Shown one piece after another: positions 34,534 through 42,140 of a stretch of DNA of 64,000 nt. The first letter of the stretch is position 1. Each line of letters starts with the position of its first letter. A program made the translations under genes and the position numbers. The notes under the pieces were generated by a model that searched no databases, was not told where the DNA came from, and worked only from the letters and a program-made list of their open reading frames with translations. This DNA is from Crossiella equi (lineage in GTDB: Bacteria; Actinomycetota; Actinomycetes; Mycobacteriales; Pseudonocardiaceae): assembly GCF_017876755.1 (NCBI RefSeq), contig NZ_JAGIOO010000001.1, positions 744,001-808,000 of the forward strand, given 5' to 3'.

Positions 34534-35761
34534 TCCTGCCTTCCACTCGGCTCTCCGCCGCTCGCCCGAGCCGGGCCAGCAGCACGTCGGCGGGCTCCGG
34601 GTCGTGGCGCAGGGCGTCCCCGGCCGCGCCGAGCGCCCGCCGGATGCCCGGATCGGTGAACGCGCGGTCCACCGCGGCCAGCACCTCCGCCGCGGTCGGC
34701 GCGCTGCCCACGTCCACGCCCAGGCCCTGGCGGTCCAGCAGCGCGGCGTTGCGGCGGCCGTCCGGCCACTGCGACATCAGCACCGAGGGCACGGCGTTGC
34801 GCAGCGCGGCCACCAGCGTGCCCATGCCGCCGTGGTTGACCGAGACGTCGGCGTGGCCGAGCACCTCGACCAGGTTGACCTGCCCCGCGATCCGGGTACC
34901 CGGTCCCGGGGCCAGCCCGCCCATCCGGCCGCCGACGATCAGCAGCCGGAACCGGCCCCGGCCGGCCTCCTCGGCCAGGCGGCGCAACGGTTCGGGCAGG
35001 GCGCGCGCCCAGCCGTCGCCGATCGAGCACACCACCACGGGCGGGCCCTCGCCGGTGAGGAAGTCCAGCAGCTCGCCGGGCAGCCGGTGCTCCTCGGCGC
35101 CGTAGTAGGCCGGGTAACCGGCGATCTCGAAGCTCGCGGGCACCCCGGGCAGCAGCCCGGCCAGCGGAGCGGGCGCGAACACCAGCCCGCCGAGCCGGTC
35201 CACCCGGGCGTGCGAGGCCCCGGCCGGGGGCAGGCCGACCCCGGCGCGCAGGGCGGCCACCCGGGAGCGGGTCACGCGGTCGATGAGCCGCTGCGTGCGT
35301 GCCTCCTCGCGGTCGCGGACGCCGTCCGGGGCACGGGTGTCGAACCGCGAGGGCACCGAGGTGCCCACGAAGGTCGGCACCAGCGGCAGGCCGAGCAGGT
35401 CCGCGCCGAGCATCGCGCCCAGGTGCATGGTGGGCGCGAGCAGCACGTCCGGCCGGGGCAGCGCGGCCAGCGCGCGCGTGAACGGCAGCGCGCTGGCCAG
35501 CGAGGCCTCGAAGTACAGCTGCTCGGTGGCCCACTCGGTGCGCCGCGTGGCCCGGCCCTCCGGCACGTTGGCGAACACCGAGGCGCACTGGCTGCCCTGG
35601 GCCACCTCGTGGAAGGGCAGCCCGGCCGTGCGCACGTCCTCGGCGTACTCGTCGTACTCCAGCACCACGACCTCGTGCCCGCGCGCGAGCAGGGTGCGGG
35701 CCAGGCCGAGCAGCGGGTACAGGTCGCCCCGCGTGCCCTGGCCGAGGACCGCGAACCTCAT
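34487..35761 (-). CDS. Glycosyltransferase, GT1/MGT type
   Basis: A 424-residue GT-B enzyme of the UGT/EryCIII group. N-terminal FAVLGQGTRGDLYPLLGLARTL, central LLAPTMHLGAM, and the nucleotide-sugar region with VVVCSIGDGWA, GQVNLVEVLGHADVSVNHGGMGTLVAALRNAVPSV (the HGG motif typical for this family). It would transfer a sugar from a UDP or TDP donor to an aglycone hydroxyl, for example the phenol of a coumaroyl group. Overlaps the UDP-sugar dehydrogenase by 4 bp upstream. Confidence 0.9.
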   Translation of the reverse strand: MRFAVLGQGTRGDLYPLLGLARTLLARGHEVVVLEYDEYAEDVRTAGLPFHEVAQGSQCASVFANVPEGRATRRTEWATEQLYFEASLASALPFTRALAALPRPDVLLAPTMHLGAMLGADLLGLPLVPTFVGTSVPSRFDTRAPDGVRDREEARTQRLIDRVTRSRVAALRAGVGLPPAGASHARVDRLGGLVFAPAPLAGLLPGVPASFEIAGYPAYYGAEEHRLPGELLDFLTGEGPPVVVCSIGDGWARALPEPLRRLAEEAGRGRFRLLIVGGRMGGLAPGPGTRIAGQVNLVEVLGHADVSVNHGGMGTLVAALRNAVPSVLMSQWPDGRRNAALLDRQGLGVDVGSAPTAAEVLAAVDRAFTDPGIRRALGAAGDALRHDPEPADVLLARLGRAAESRVEGRNGRVPTSPGRGRAPR

Positions 35762-37017
35762 CGCGGGCCCCCGAGCACACCCCGCACGTTGCGCGTGTCC
35801 ACCACCGGCACCGGGCAGTGGCTCAGCGCCGAGAAGTCGACCGCGGTGTGCCCGGTGAGCACGGCGACGCAGTCGTAGGCGCCGAGGCCGTCCGGGTCCA
35901 GCGGCACCGAGTGCAGCGGGCCCGCCGCGGTGCCCAGCACCGGCACGTGCGGGTCGTGGTAGGCCACCTCGACCCCGGCCAGAGCCAGCTGGTCGAGGAT
36001 CTGCACCGCGGGTGACTCGCGCACGTCGGCCACGTTGGCCTTGTACGCCACGCCGATCAGCAGCACCCGCGCCCGCTCGGCGGGCAGGTGCTCGCGGATG
36101 CGCGCCACGATCACCGAGGGCCGCTCGTGGTTGGCCGCCAGCGCCGAGCTGAGCACCGGCGTGCCCTGGCCCCGGGTGCGCGCGTAGTGGGCGAGGTAGC
36201 CCGCGTCCACCGGGATGCAGTGCCCGCCCGCGCCGGGGCCGGGGTCGAAGCCGTGGTAGCCGAAGGGCTTGGTGCGGCAGGCCTCGTTGACCTCCCACGG
36301 GTCCAGCCCGAAGGCCACGCACAGCGCCTCGTTCTCGTTGGCGAAGGCGATGTTGACCAGGCGCCAGCTGTTCTCGTACAGCTTGGCCATCTCCGCGGCC
36401 CGCGTGCTGGACATCGGGCGCACCTCGTCCACCACCGTGCGGTAGAATTCGGTGATCACCTTGAGGCACTCGTCGGTGCAGCCGGAGACCAGCTTCGGGA
36501 TGGTGCGCATGGTCCAGTCGGCGCTGCCCGGGTTGATGCGCTCCGGGGAGAAGCCGACGAACAGGTCCACGCCCGGGGTCCAGCCCGCCGCGAGGAAGGG
36601 CGGCAGGAAGATCTCCTCGGTGGTGCCCGGGTAGGAGGTGCTCTCCAGCACCACCACCGCGCCCGGGGTGACCACCCCGGCCAGCGCGGTGGCGGCGTCG
36701 GTGATGTTGCCGGTGTCCGGCAGGCCCTGCTCGTCCAGCGGGGTGGGGACCGCGACCACCCAGAAGTCCGCCGGGGGCGCGGTGTCCACGGAGGCGTGCA
36801 GCTCGACCTGGCCCGCCGCGATGGCCGCGCGCACGCCGGTCCACTCATCCGGCAGCGCGGGGTCACCCGGTTCGCGCAGGGTGGCCAGGCGTGCCGGATC
36901 GCGGTCGATGGCGGCGACGCGGTGCCCGGCCTCGATCGCGGCGAGGCAGATCTCCGCCCCGACGTAGCCCAGTCCGACCACGTTCACGGTGGTCGGTTCT
37001 CCCGAGGAAGCGACCAT
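35758..37017 (-). CDS. UDP-glucose / UDP-GlcNAc 6-dehydrogenase family
   Basis: A 419-residue two-Rossmann dehydrogenase. NVVGLGYVGAEICLAAIEAGH binds NAD; VLESTSYPGTTEE, FSPERINPG, AEMAKLYENSWRLVNIAFANE follow; the catalytic Cys is in PGPGAGGHCIPVD; the C-terminal domain has IGVAYKANVADVRESPA. The WbpA/WecC-like version of these motifs (ERINPG, GGHCIPVD) suits UDP-N-acetylhexosamine as well as UDP-glucose. Its product, a UDP-uronic acid, is the substrate expected by the adjacent decarboxylase-type SDR, one base away. Confidence 0.93.
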   Translation of the reverse strand: MVASSGEPTTVNVVGLGYVGAEICLAAIEAGHRVAAIDRDPARLATLREPGDPALPDEWTGVRAAIAAGQVELHASVDTAPPADFWVVAVPTPLDEQGLPDTGNITDAATALAGVVTPGAVVVLESTSYPGTTEEIFLPPFLAAGWTPGVDLFVGFSPERINPGSADWTMRTIPKLVSGCTDECLKVITEFYRTVVDEVRPMSSTRAAEMAKLYENSWRLVNIAFANENEALCVAFGLDPWEVNEACRTKPFGYHGFDPGPGAGGHCIPVDAGYLAHYARTRGQGTPVLSSALAANHERPSVIVARIREHLPAERARVLLIGVAYKANVADVRESPAVQILDQLALAGVEVAYHDPHVPVLGTAAGPLHSVPLDPDGLGAYDCVAVLTGHTAVDFSALSHCPVPVVDTRNVRGVLGGPR

Positions 37018-37018
37018 C

Positions 37019-38017
37019 TCAGACCGTACCCCCGAGTGCCGGGGCCCGACGGGCCTCCACCATGGACTGGACGGCGGCCTCGACCGGGGTGGTGCAGGCC
37101 AGGCCGGTGAGCGTGCGCAGCTGCTCGGTGCTGGGCAGGCGGCGCAGGATGTCCCGCGCGCCCTCGCCGTGTGCCTGCGCGTAGGGCTCGTGCTGGACCA
37201 CCGAGTCCGAGCCGGTCAGGCGCAGCACGAGCTGGGCCAGGTCGGCGATGGTGGTCTCTCGGTCGCTGCCGATGTTGATCGTGTGGCCGTGCGCGGCGGG
37301 CACGGTGAGCGTGGCGGTGATCGCGCGGACCACGTCGCCGACGTGGGTGAAGCTGCGGGTCTGCGTGCCGTCGCCGTGCACCACCAGCGGCTGCCCGGCC
37401 AGCGCCCAGTCCAGGAAGCGCGGTACGACCAGGCCGTACTGCCCGGCCTGGCGCACGCCGATGGTGTTGAAAAGCCTGCCGACCACGGCCGGGCCCCGGC
37501 CCGCGCGGACGTGCGCGTTGACCAGCAGCTCGCCCACGCCCTTGGCGAAGGCGTAGGAGGAGCGGGGGTTGGCGGGCGGGGCGATGACCACGTCGGCGTC
37601 CTCGCGCAGCGGCTGCCGGGCGGAGTTGCCGTAGATCTCGCTGGTGGAGGCGAAGAACAGCGGCAGGCGCGCGTCCGCGCACACGCCGAGCACCGAGCGG
37701 GTGGCGCGCACCGACTCCTCGACCACGCGTTCCGGGTTGCGCTCGACGTAAAAGGCGCCGACCCGGCCAGCCAGGTGGAAGACGTGCGTGGTCCCGGCGG
37801 CGGTGCGGCGGGTGAGCCGCTCGTCGGTGACCGAGCCCTCGGTGAGCTCGAAGTCCGGGTGGGCCAGGGCGGTGCGCAGGTTGTCGACCGTGCCCGCGGA
37901 GAAGTCGTCCAGGCCGCGCACGCGCCAGCCCAGGCCGAGCAGGTGCTCGACCAGGTGCGAGCCGATGAACCCGGCCGCGCCGGTGACCAGCGCGGTGGGG
38001 CTGGCCGTGGCCGTCAT
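37019..38017 (-). CDS. UDP-uronate decarboxylase-like SDR (ArnA-C/UXS type)
   Basis: A 332-residue extended SDR: NAD motif VTGAAGFIGSHLVEHLL, VFHLAGRVGAFY, and active-site segments ASTSEIYG and SSYAFAKG (YxxxK). The STSE(V/I)YG motif carries the Ser-Glu pair that marks decarboxylating enzymes (ArnA C-terminal domain, UXS), whereas 4-epimerases usually have SSxxVYG. Following the UDP-sugar 6-dehydrogenase it would make a UDP-4-keto-pentose or UDP-pentose (UDP-xylose, or 2-acetamido-xylose if the precursor is UDP-GlcNAcA). Overlaps the upstream deacetylase by 4 bp. Confidence 0.87.
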   Translation of the reverse strand: MTATASPTALVTGAAGFIGSHLVEHLLGLGWRVRGLDDFSAGTVDNLRTALAHPDFELTEGSVTDERLTRRTAAGTTHVFHLAGRVGAFYVERNPERVVEESVRATRSVLGVCADARLPLFFASTSEIYGNSARQPLREDADVVIAPPANPRSSYAFAKGVGELLVNAHVRAGRGPAVVGRLFNTIGVRQAGQYGLVVPRFLDWALAGQPLVVHGDGTQTRSFTHVGDVVRAITATLTVPAAHGHTINIGSDRETTIADLAQLVLRLTGSDSVVQHEPYAQAHGEGARDILRRLPSTEQLRTLTGLACTTPVEAAVQSMVEARRAPALGGTV

Positions 38018-38709
38018 GGCAGCACCCGCGCGAGCTCGGCGGGGGCCAGCGAGGTGCGGATCAGCTGGAAGGCCTCACCGTGCCCGCAGCTGGCCTGGCT
38101 GCCGCGCAGCTGGGCCAGACCGGCCAGCGCCTCGGTGGAGCGCGGGCCGGGGAAATGCGCGTGCCGGGAGGGCATCTCGTTGAACGCGTCGAGTTTGAGC
38201 TGAATGGTCTCGGTGATGTCGACCGTCCAGTGCGGGCTGAAAGTCGGTTCCGCGCCGGGCACGTTCCAGTACGTTTCCGAGATGGTCTCGTACATCGCGG
38301 TGAGGCGGATGTCCTTGCCCTTGCGGAATGGCCGCGTGGCGACCACCGCAGATTCGAACACGACCCGGTGGTCGATGTGCCGGTCCGGGAACGGGAGCAG
38401 TACGACATCGGGCCCGCGTTCGTCCATCACCTGTTGCATGCGGCCGTTCAGCTCCGATACCGGGACCTGGTTGACACCGGTCGTCGGGTAGTCGAAGAAA
38501 ATGGACTCGCGCACGCCGAGCAGCTCGTGGGCGCGGCGGGCCTCCTCCTGGATCATCTTCTGGTCCCCGGCCGCGAACTGCGGTTCCAGCTCCGCGCACA
38601 CCGTGACCACGGTGATCTCGGCACCCGCGCGGGCGAACAACGCGATCGTTCCACCGGCGCCGAGCACCTCGTCATCCGAATGCGGCGCGACCACCACTAC
38701 TTTCGTCAA
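38014..38709 (-). CDS. PIG-L/LmbE deacetylase (second)
   Basis: A 231-residue zinc deacylase with APHSDDEVLGAGGTIALF (His, Asp-Asp) and PFPDRHIDHRVVFESAVV (third ligand His). It is only distantly similar to the first PIG-L protein of the cluster, so specificity probably differs. It is the first gene of the long minus-strand operon that ends with the ABC exporters; the divergent acyl-AMP ligase starts 73 bp away, so this intergenic region should hold both promoters. Confidence 0.92.
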   Translation of the reverse strand: MTKVVVVAPHSDDEVLGAGGTIALFARAGAEITVVTVCAELEPQFAAGDQKMIQEEARRAHELLGVRESIFFDYPTTGVNQVPVSELNGRMQQVMDERGPDVVLLPFPDRHIDHRVVFESAVVATRPFRKGKDIRLTAMYETISETYWNVPGAEPTFSPHWTVDITETIQLKLDAFNEMPSRHAHFPGPRSTEALAGLAQLRGSQASCGHGEAFQLIRTSLAPAELARVLP

Positions 38710-38782
38710 GGCCGGGACCTCCTCGTCATTTCCACCAAACCGATGTTTGCACGATTTCGAGAATTGTTGCTACCACTCCAAC

Positions 38783-40267
38783 ATGAACATCGCCGATTTC
38801 CTCCACCGCGCCGACCCGAATTCGACCGCGGTGCACGCGGGCGAAGCGTCCTGGGAATACGGACGGCTGCTCGACGAGTCCGGGCGGTTGGCCGCCGCGC
38901 TGCTCCGGTCGGGCCTGACCGTCGGCGACCGCGTCGGGATCCTGCTGCCGAACACCCCGGCGCACATCCTGGCCTACCTCGCGGTCACCTCGGCTGGCGG
39001 CGTGGTGGTGTCGTTGAACCCCACGCTGTCCGGCGCGGAGGTCCGGGACGCGTTCGGGCTGACCGAGCCGCGCCTGGTCGTCACCGAGCCGGAGCTGGTG
39101 CCCGCCGTCCGGGCCGCCACCTCAGCCGAGGTCGTCACCGACCGGCCGACCGAGGGGGCGCGGTCGATCCCCGAGCTGCTCGCCGAGAACCCGCGGGCGG
39201 CCGCGGTGGTCCCGGTCGGGGCGGACCACCCGGCGTCGATCCTGTTCACCTCGGGCAGCACCGGACGCCCCAAGGGCGTGGTGCTCACGCACGGCAACGC
39301 GGTGTGGGCGGCGGAGGCGAAGGCCTCGCGCATGCGGCCGGTACCGGGCGACCGGGTGGCGCTGATCTCCCCGCTGCACCACGCCTACGGGCAGAACGCG
39401 GTGCTGAACGCGGCGCTGTCCGGCGGCGCGGCGGTGGTGCTGCTGGACCCGAGGCGCCGCCGCAAGCTGGTGGCCGACCTCGCCGCGGCGGGCGTGAGCG
39501 TGCTGCCGACCGTGCCCGCGCTGCTGCGGGTGCTGCTGGACCTGGGTGCGAGCCGGGAGACTCTGCCCGCGCTGCGCTACACGCTGTCCGCGGCGGCCCC
39601 GCTGTCCCGGCCGATCGCCGAGCTGTGGGCGGACCGGTTCGGCGCGCCGCCGCACGTCGGCTACGGGCTGACCGAGTGCTCGCCGTGCGCGCTGTACCAG
39701 GACGGCCCGACCGTGGCGGCCGGTTCGGTGGGCAGGCCGTTCCCCGGGGTGGACACGCGGGTGGTCGGCGCGGACGGCGCGGACGTGCCCGACGGCGAGA
39801 TCGGCGAGCTGTGGCTGCGCGGTCCGAACGTGATGGCCGGGTACTTCGCCGACCCGGCGGCCAGCGCCGAGGTGCTGGTGGGCGGCTGGCTGCGCACGGG
39901 CGACCAGGTGCGCCGGGACGCCTCGGGCGAGCACTGGCTGGCCGGGCGCAGCAAGCACATCATCATCGTCTCCGGGGTGAACGTGTTCCCGGGCGAGGTC
40001 GAGGCGGTGCTGGCCGAGCACCCGGCGGTCCGGGCCGCGGCGGTGGTGGGCCGCCCGCACCCGGTGGTCGGCGAGACGGTGCTGGCCTTCGTGCACCTGC
40101 GCGAGGGCGTGGCCGCCGAGGACGCGGTACCGGACCTGCGGGCCCGCTGCCGCGACCGGCTGGCCCCGGTGAAACGTCCGGCGCTGATCCAGGCCCTGCC
40201 GGAGATCCCGCTGCTGGCCTCGGGCAAACCGGACCTGGAACGCCTGCGCCGGTGGGGCGTGCGCTGA
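38783..40267 (+). CDS. Acyl-AMP ligase (4-coumarate-CoA ligase / FadD type)
   Basis: A 494-residue class I adenylate-forming enzyme. Core motifs: A3 LFTSGSTGRPKGVVLTHG, A5 GYGLTECSPCALY, A7 LWLRGPNVMAGYF then WLRTGD, A8 GRSKHIIIVSGVNVFPGEVE, A10 Lys in LLASGKPDLERL. It would activate a carboxylic acid as adenylate and load it on CoA or the ACP encoded at 44.2-44.5 kb. With a tyrosine-type lyase in the cluster, p-coumaric acid is the likely substrate. Single gene, divergent from the deacetylase. Confidence 0.92.
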   Translation: MNIADFLHRADPNSTAVHAGEASWEYGRLLDESGRLAAALLRSGLTVGDRVGILLPNTPAHILAYLAVTSAGGVVVSLNPTLSGAEVRDAFGLTEPRLVVTEPELVPAVRAATSAEVVTDRPTEGARSIPELLAENPRAAAVVPVGADHPASILFTSGSTGRPKGVVLTHGNAVWAAEAKASRMRPVPGDRVALISPLHHAYGQNAVLNAALSGGAAVVLLDPRRRRKLVADLAAAGVSVLPTVPALLRVLLDLGASRETLPALRYTLSAAAPLSRPIAELWADRFGAPPHVGYGLTECSPCALYQDGPTVAAGSVGRPFPGVDTRVVGADGADVPDGEIGELWLRGPNVMAGYFADPAASAEVLVGGWLRTGDQVRRDASGEHWLAGRSKHIIIVSGVNVFPGEVEAVLAEHPAVRAAAVVGRPHPVVGETVLAFVHLREGVAAEDAVPDLRARCRDRLAPVKRPALIQALPEIPLLASGKPDLERLRRWGVR

Positions 40268-40286
40268 CCCGGACGGGCGGGGGCGG

Positions 40287-41000
40287 TCACGGCTCCCGGT
40301 GCCGGAACGGGCACCGCCCCTCCCCGTCCTCCCCCACATCCGGCAGGAAGTACTGCCGCCACTCGCGGTTGCCGGGATCCCCGTAGTCCCCGAGCGCGGC
40401 CGAGGGCTCCATGCCGTCGAAAGCCCGCAGCCGGTTCCGGATGACCCGCCGCACCGAGGCCCCGCGCGGGGTCTCCGGCCCCAGCCCCTCGAACACCCAC
40501 CGGGGTTGGAAGGACACCATGAAGTGCGTGCTGTGGCGGCTGCGTCGGGTGCTGTGCGCGGGCGTGTTGCACACGACGAACAGCGGTGTGCCACCGAACC
40601 CGAACTCCCACTCGGGGTCCTCGGTGTCCAGCGGCACCCCCTGCGGCCACTTCTCCTCATCCCGCTCGTGCAGGTACTGCAACACCCGCCAGAACCGGTC
40701 CCGGTACCCCTCGACCTCCCGCTCCCCGGACCGCCCGAAGAACACGATCAACGCGGTCTCCCGGTCGATCTCCCGGTACCCGCGCAGGTACTCGGTCAGC
40801 ACCCCGGGCAGCCCGGCCCAGGTGTCCTCGTCGTCCAGGTCCTCGACGAAGCCGAACCGCAGGGCGGACTTGCGCACCGAGGACACCGCGAACGTGCACG
40901 GGAACGGCTCGGCCCGGGAGGCGAGCGTGCCGCACAGCTCCCCCGCCGCGGCCACGCCCCAGGCCGGGGCGGGCCCGATGACCTGGATCGGCGCGCTCAC
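40287..41000 (-). CDS. YqcI/YcgG family protein, candidate guanidine N-hydroxylase
   Basis: A 237-residue member of the YqcI/YcgG family: EPFPCTFAVSSVRKSALRFGFV near the N-terminus, FGRSGE, PEWEFGFGGTPLFVVCNTPAH, SRHSTHFMVSFQPRWVFEGL and a terminal RCPFRH. From memory, characterised relatives include the haem-dependent arginine N-hydroxylase DcsA of D-cycloserine biosynthesis and the guanitoxin enzyme GntA, both of which hydroxylate a guanidino nitrogen. The start GTG overlaps the amidinotransferase stop by 4 bp, which fits hydroxylation of the guanidine made by that enzyme. Last gene of its operon. Confidence 0.82.
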   Translation of the reverse strand: MSAPIQVIGPAPAWGVAAAGELCGTLASRAEPFPCTFAVSSVRKSALRFGFVEDLDDEDTWAGLPGVLTEYLRGYREIDRETALIVFFGRSGEREVEGYRDRFWRVLQYLHERDEEKWPQGVPLDTEDPEWEFGFGGTPLFVVCNTPAHSTRRSRHSTHFMVSFQPRWVFEGLGPETPRGASVRRVIRNRLRAFDGMEPSAALGDYGDPGNREWRQYFLPDVGEDGEGRCPFRHREP

Positions 41001-42112
41001 TGGAAGTAGTCCTCCAGCTCCCCGCGCCGCCGGATGTCCAGCGTCACGCAGTGGAACCCGCCGCCCAGGCTCCGCCCGTGCCGCCACCGGCACGGGATGG
41101 GCGTGATCCCGTGCTTGTCCAGATCCCGCATGAGCGGCCCCTGGATGTCCTGCACGATCACGTGGTCCGGGTCCAGCGACAGCACGTTCATGCCGATCGT
41201 CTGCGAGGCCAGCAGCGGGATCCCGTCCTGGACGATCTCCAGCGGCTTGTCCAGGTTCTCGTACCGGATGACGTCCCAGGACCGCATGGGCTTGGGCAGC
41301 TGGTCCAGGTCGACGGTGTCCTTGGCCAGCAACAGGCCCGGGCGCAGGGGCAGGACCTCGCCGTCGATGTGGGTGTCGGTGATCTCGGCCAGGTGCACGC
41401 GGTAGCGGTCGTCCAGGTGCTGGCGCAGCCAGCGCGCGCCCATGCGGTGGTTGACCGAGGAGACGTTGAAGACCAGGTCCCGGCCCACGCGCATGACCTG
41501 CGCGCCGTCGAACATCATCTCGTGGAACGGTTCCTCGGTGCTGGCCTCGCCGAAGCCCCGGCGGCTCAGGAACTCCGTGTCGAAGTTGTGGTCCAGCAAC
41601 CGGGACCGGGGAGCCACCGTCCAGCGGGCGCCCTGGTTGAAGTACTCGGTGAACAGCTCCTTGTACAGCTCGCTCTCGAAGTACCGCGCGCGCATCATCG
41701 GCGAGGTCTCGATGATCTCGTCGCCGATCACCAGGAAGATGTCCCGGCTCATCAGGGCGTGGCCCATCGGGGCCCGCCAGTACGGGGACTGGATGACCGG
41801 GACCTGTTCGGAGAGCTCCGGGCGGCGGACGACGACGTCGAAGTCGTGGAGGATGCCGGTCAGCTCCTCGATGTCCTCCAGGCACTCCTCCTTCATCTGG
41901 TTGGAGGGCTTGACCTTCTTCATGTCACCGCTGGTCTGGATGGTGGCGCGGTTGGTGTGGAAGAAGATCCGGAAGGACCGGTCGTTGTGGTAGTCCAGGT
42001 GGTACGGGGTGCCGACGATCACCTCCTCCAGCGGGTCCCACTCGTTGTGCGTGCTGACCGGGCTGGCCGTGTCCTCCTTGGGCAGCAACGTGTCCGACAT
42101 CGTGGTGTCCAC
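40997..42112 (-). CDS. Amidinotransferase (AGAT/StrB1 type)
   Basis: A 371-residue L-arginine:amine amidinotransferase. The catalytic triad of the family is visible: Asp202 in MMFDGAQVMRVG, His248 (with Asp250) in ITDTHIDGEVLPLRPG, and Cys355 in GGGFHCVTLD. The N-terminal THNEWDPLEEVIVG is typical. It transfers the amidino group of arginine to an amine, here most likely an amino sugar or a polyamine. GTG at 42112 has an ideal GGAGGAG six bases upstream, better than the internal ATG four codons on. Coupled to the YqcI/YcgG gene. Confidence 0.94.
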   Translation of the reverse strand: MDTTMSDTLLPKEDTASPVSTHNEWDPLEEVIVGTPYHLDYHNDRSFRIFFHTNRATIQTSGDMKKVKPSNQMKEECLEDIEELTGILHDFDVVVRRPELSEQVPVIQSPYWRAPMGHALMSRDIFLVIGDEIIETSPMMRARYFESELYKELFTEYFNQGARWTVAPRSRLLDHNFDTEFLSRRGFGEASTEEPFHEMMFDGAQVMRVGRDLVFNVSSVNHRMGARWLRQHLDDRYRVHLAEITDTHIDGEVLPLRPGLLLAKDTVDLDQLPKPMRSWDVIRYENLDKPLEIVQDGIPLLASQTIGMNVLSLDPDHVIVQDIQGPLMRDLDKHGITPIPCRWRHGRSLGGGFHCVTLDIRRRGELEDYFQ

Positions 42113-42140
42113 CGGTGGCTCCTCCAGGTTCCGGGGCGGG

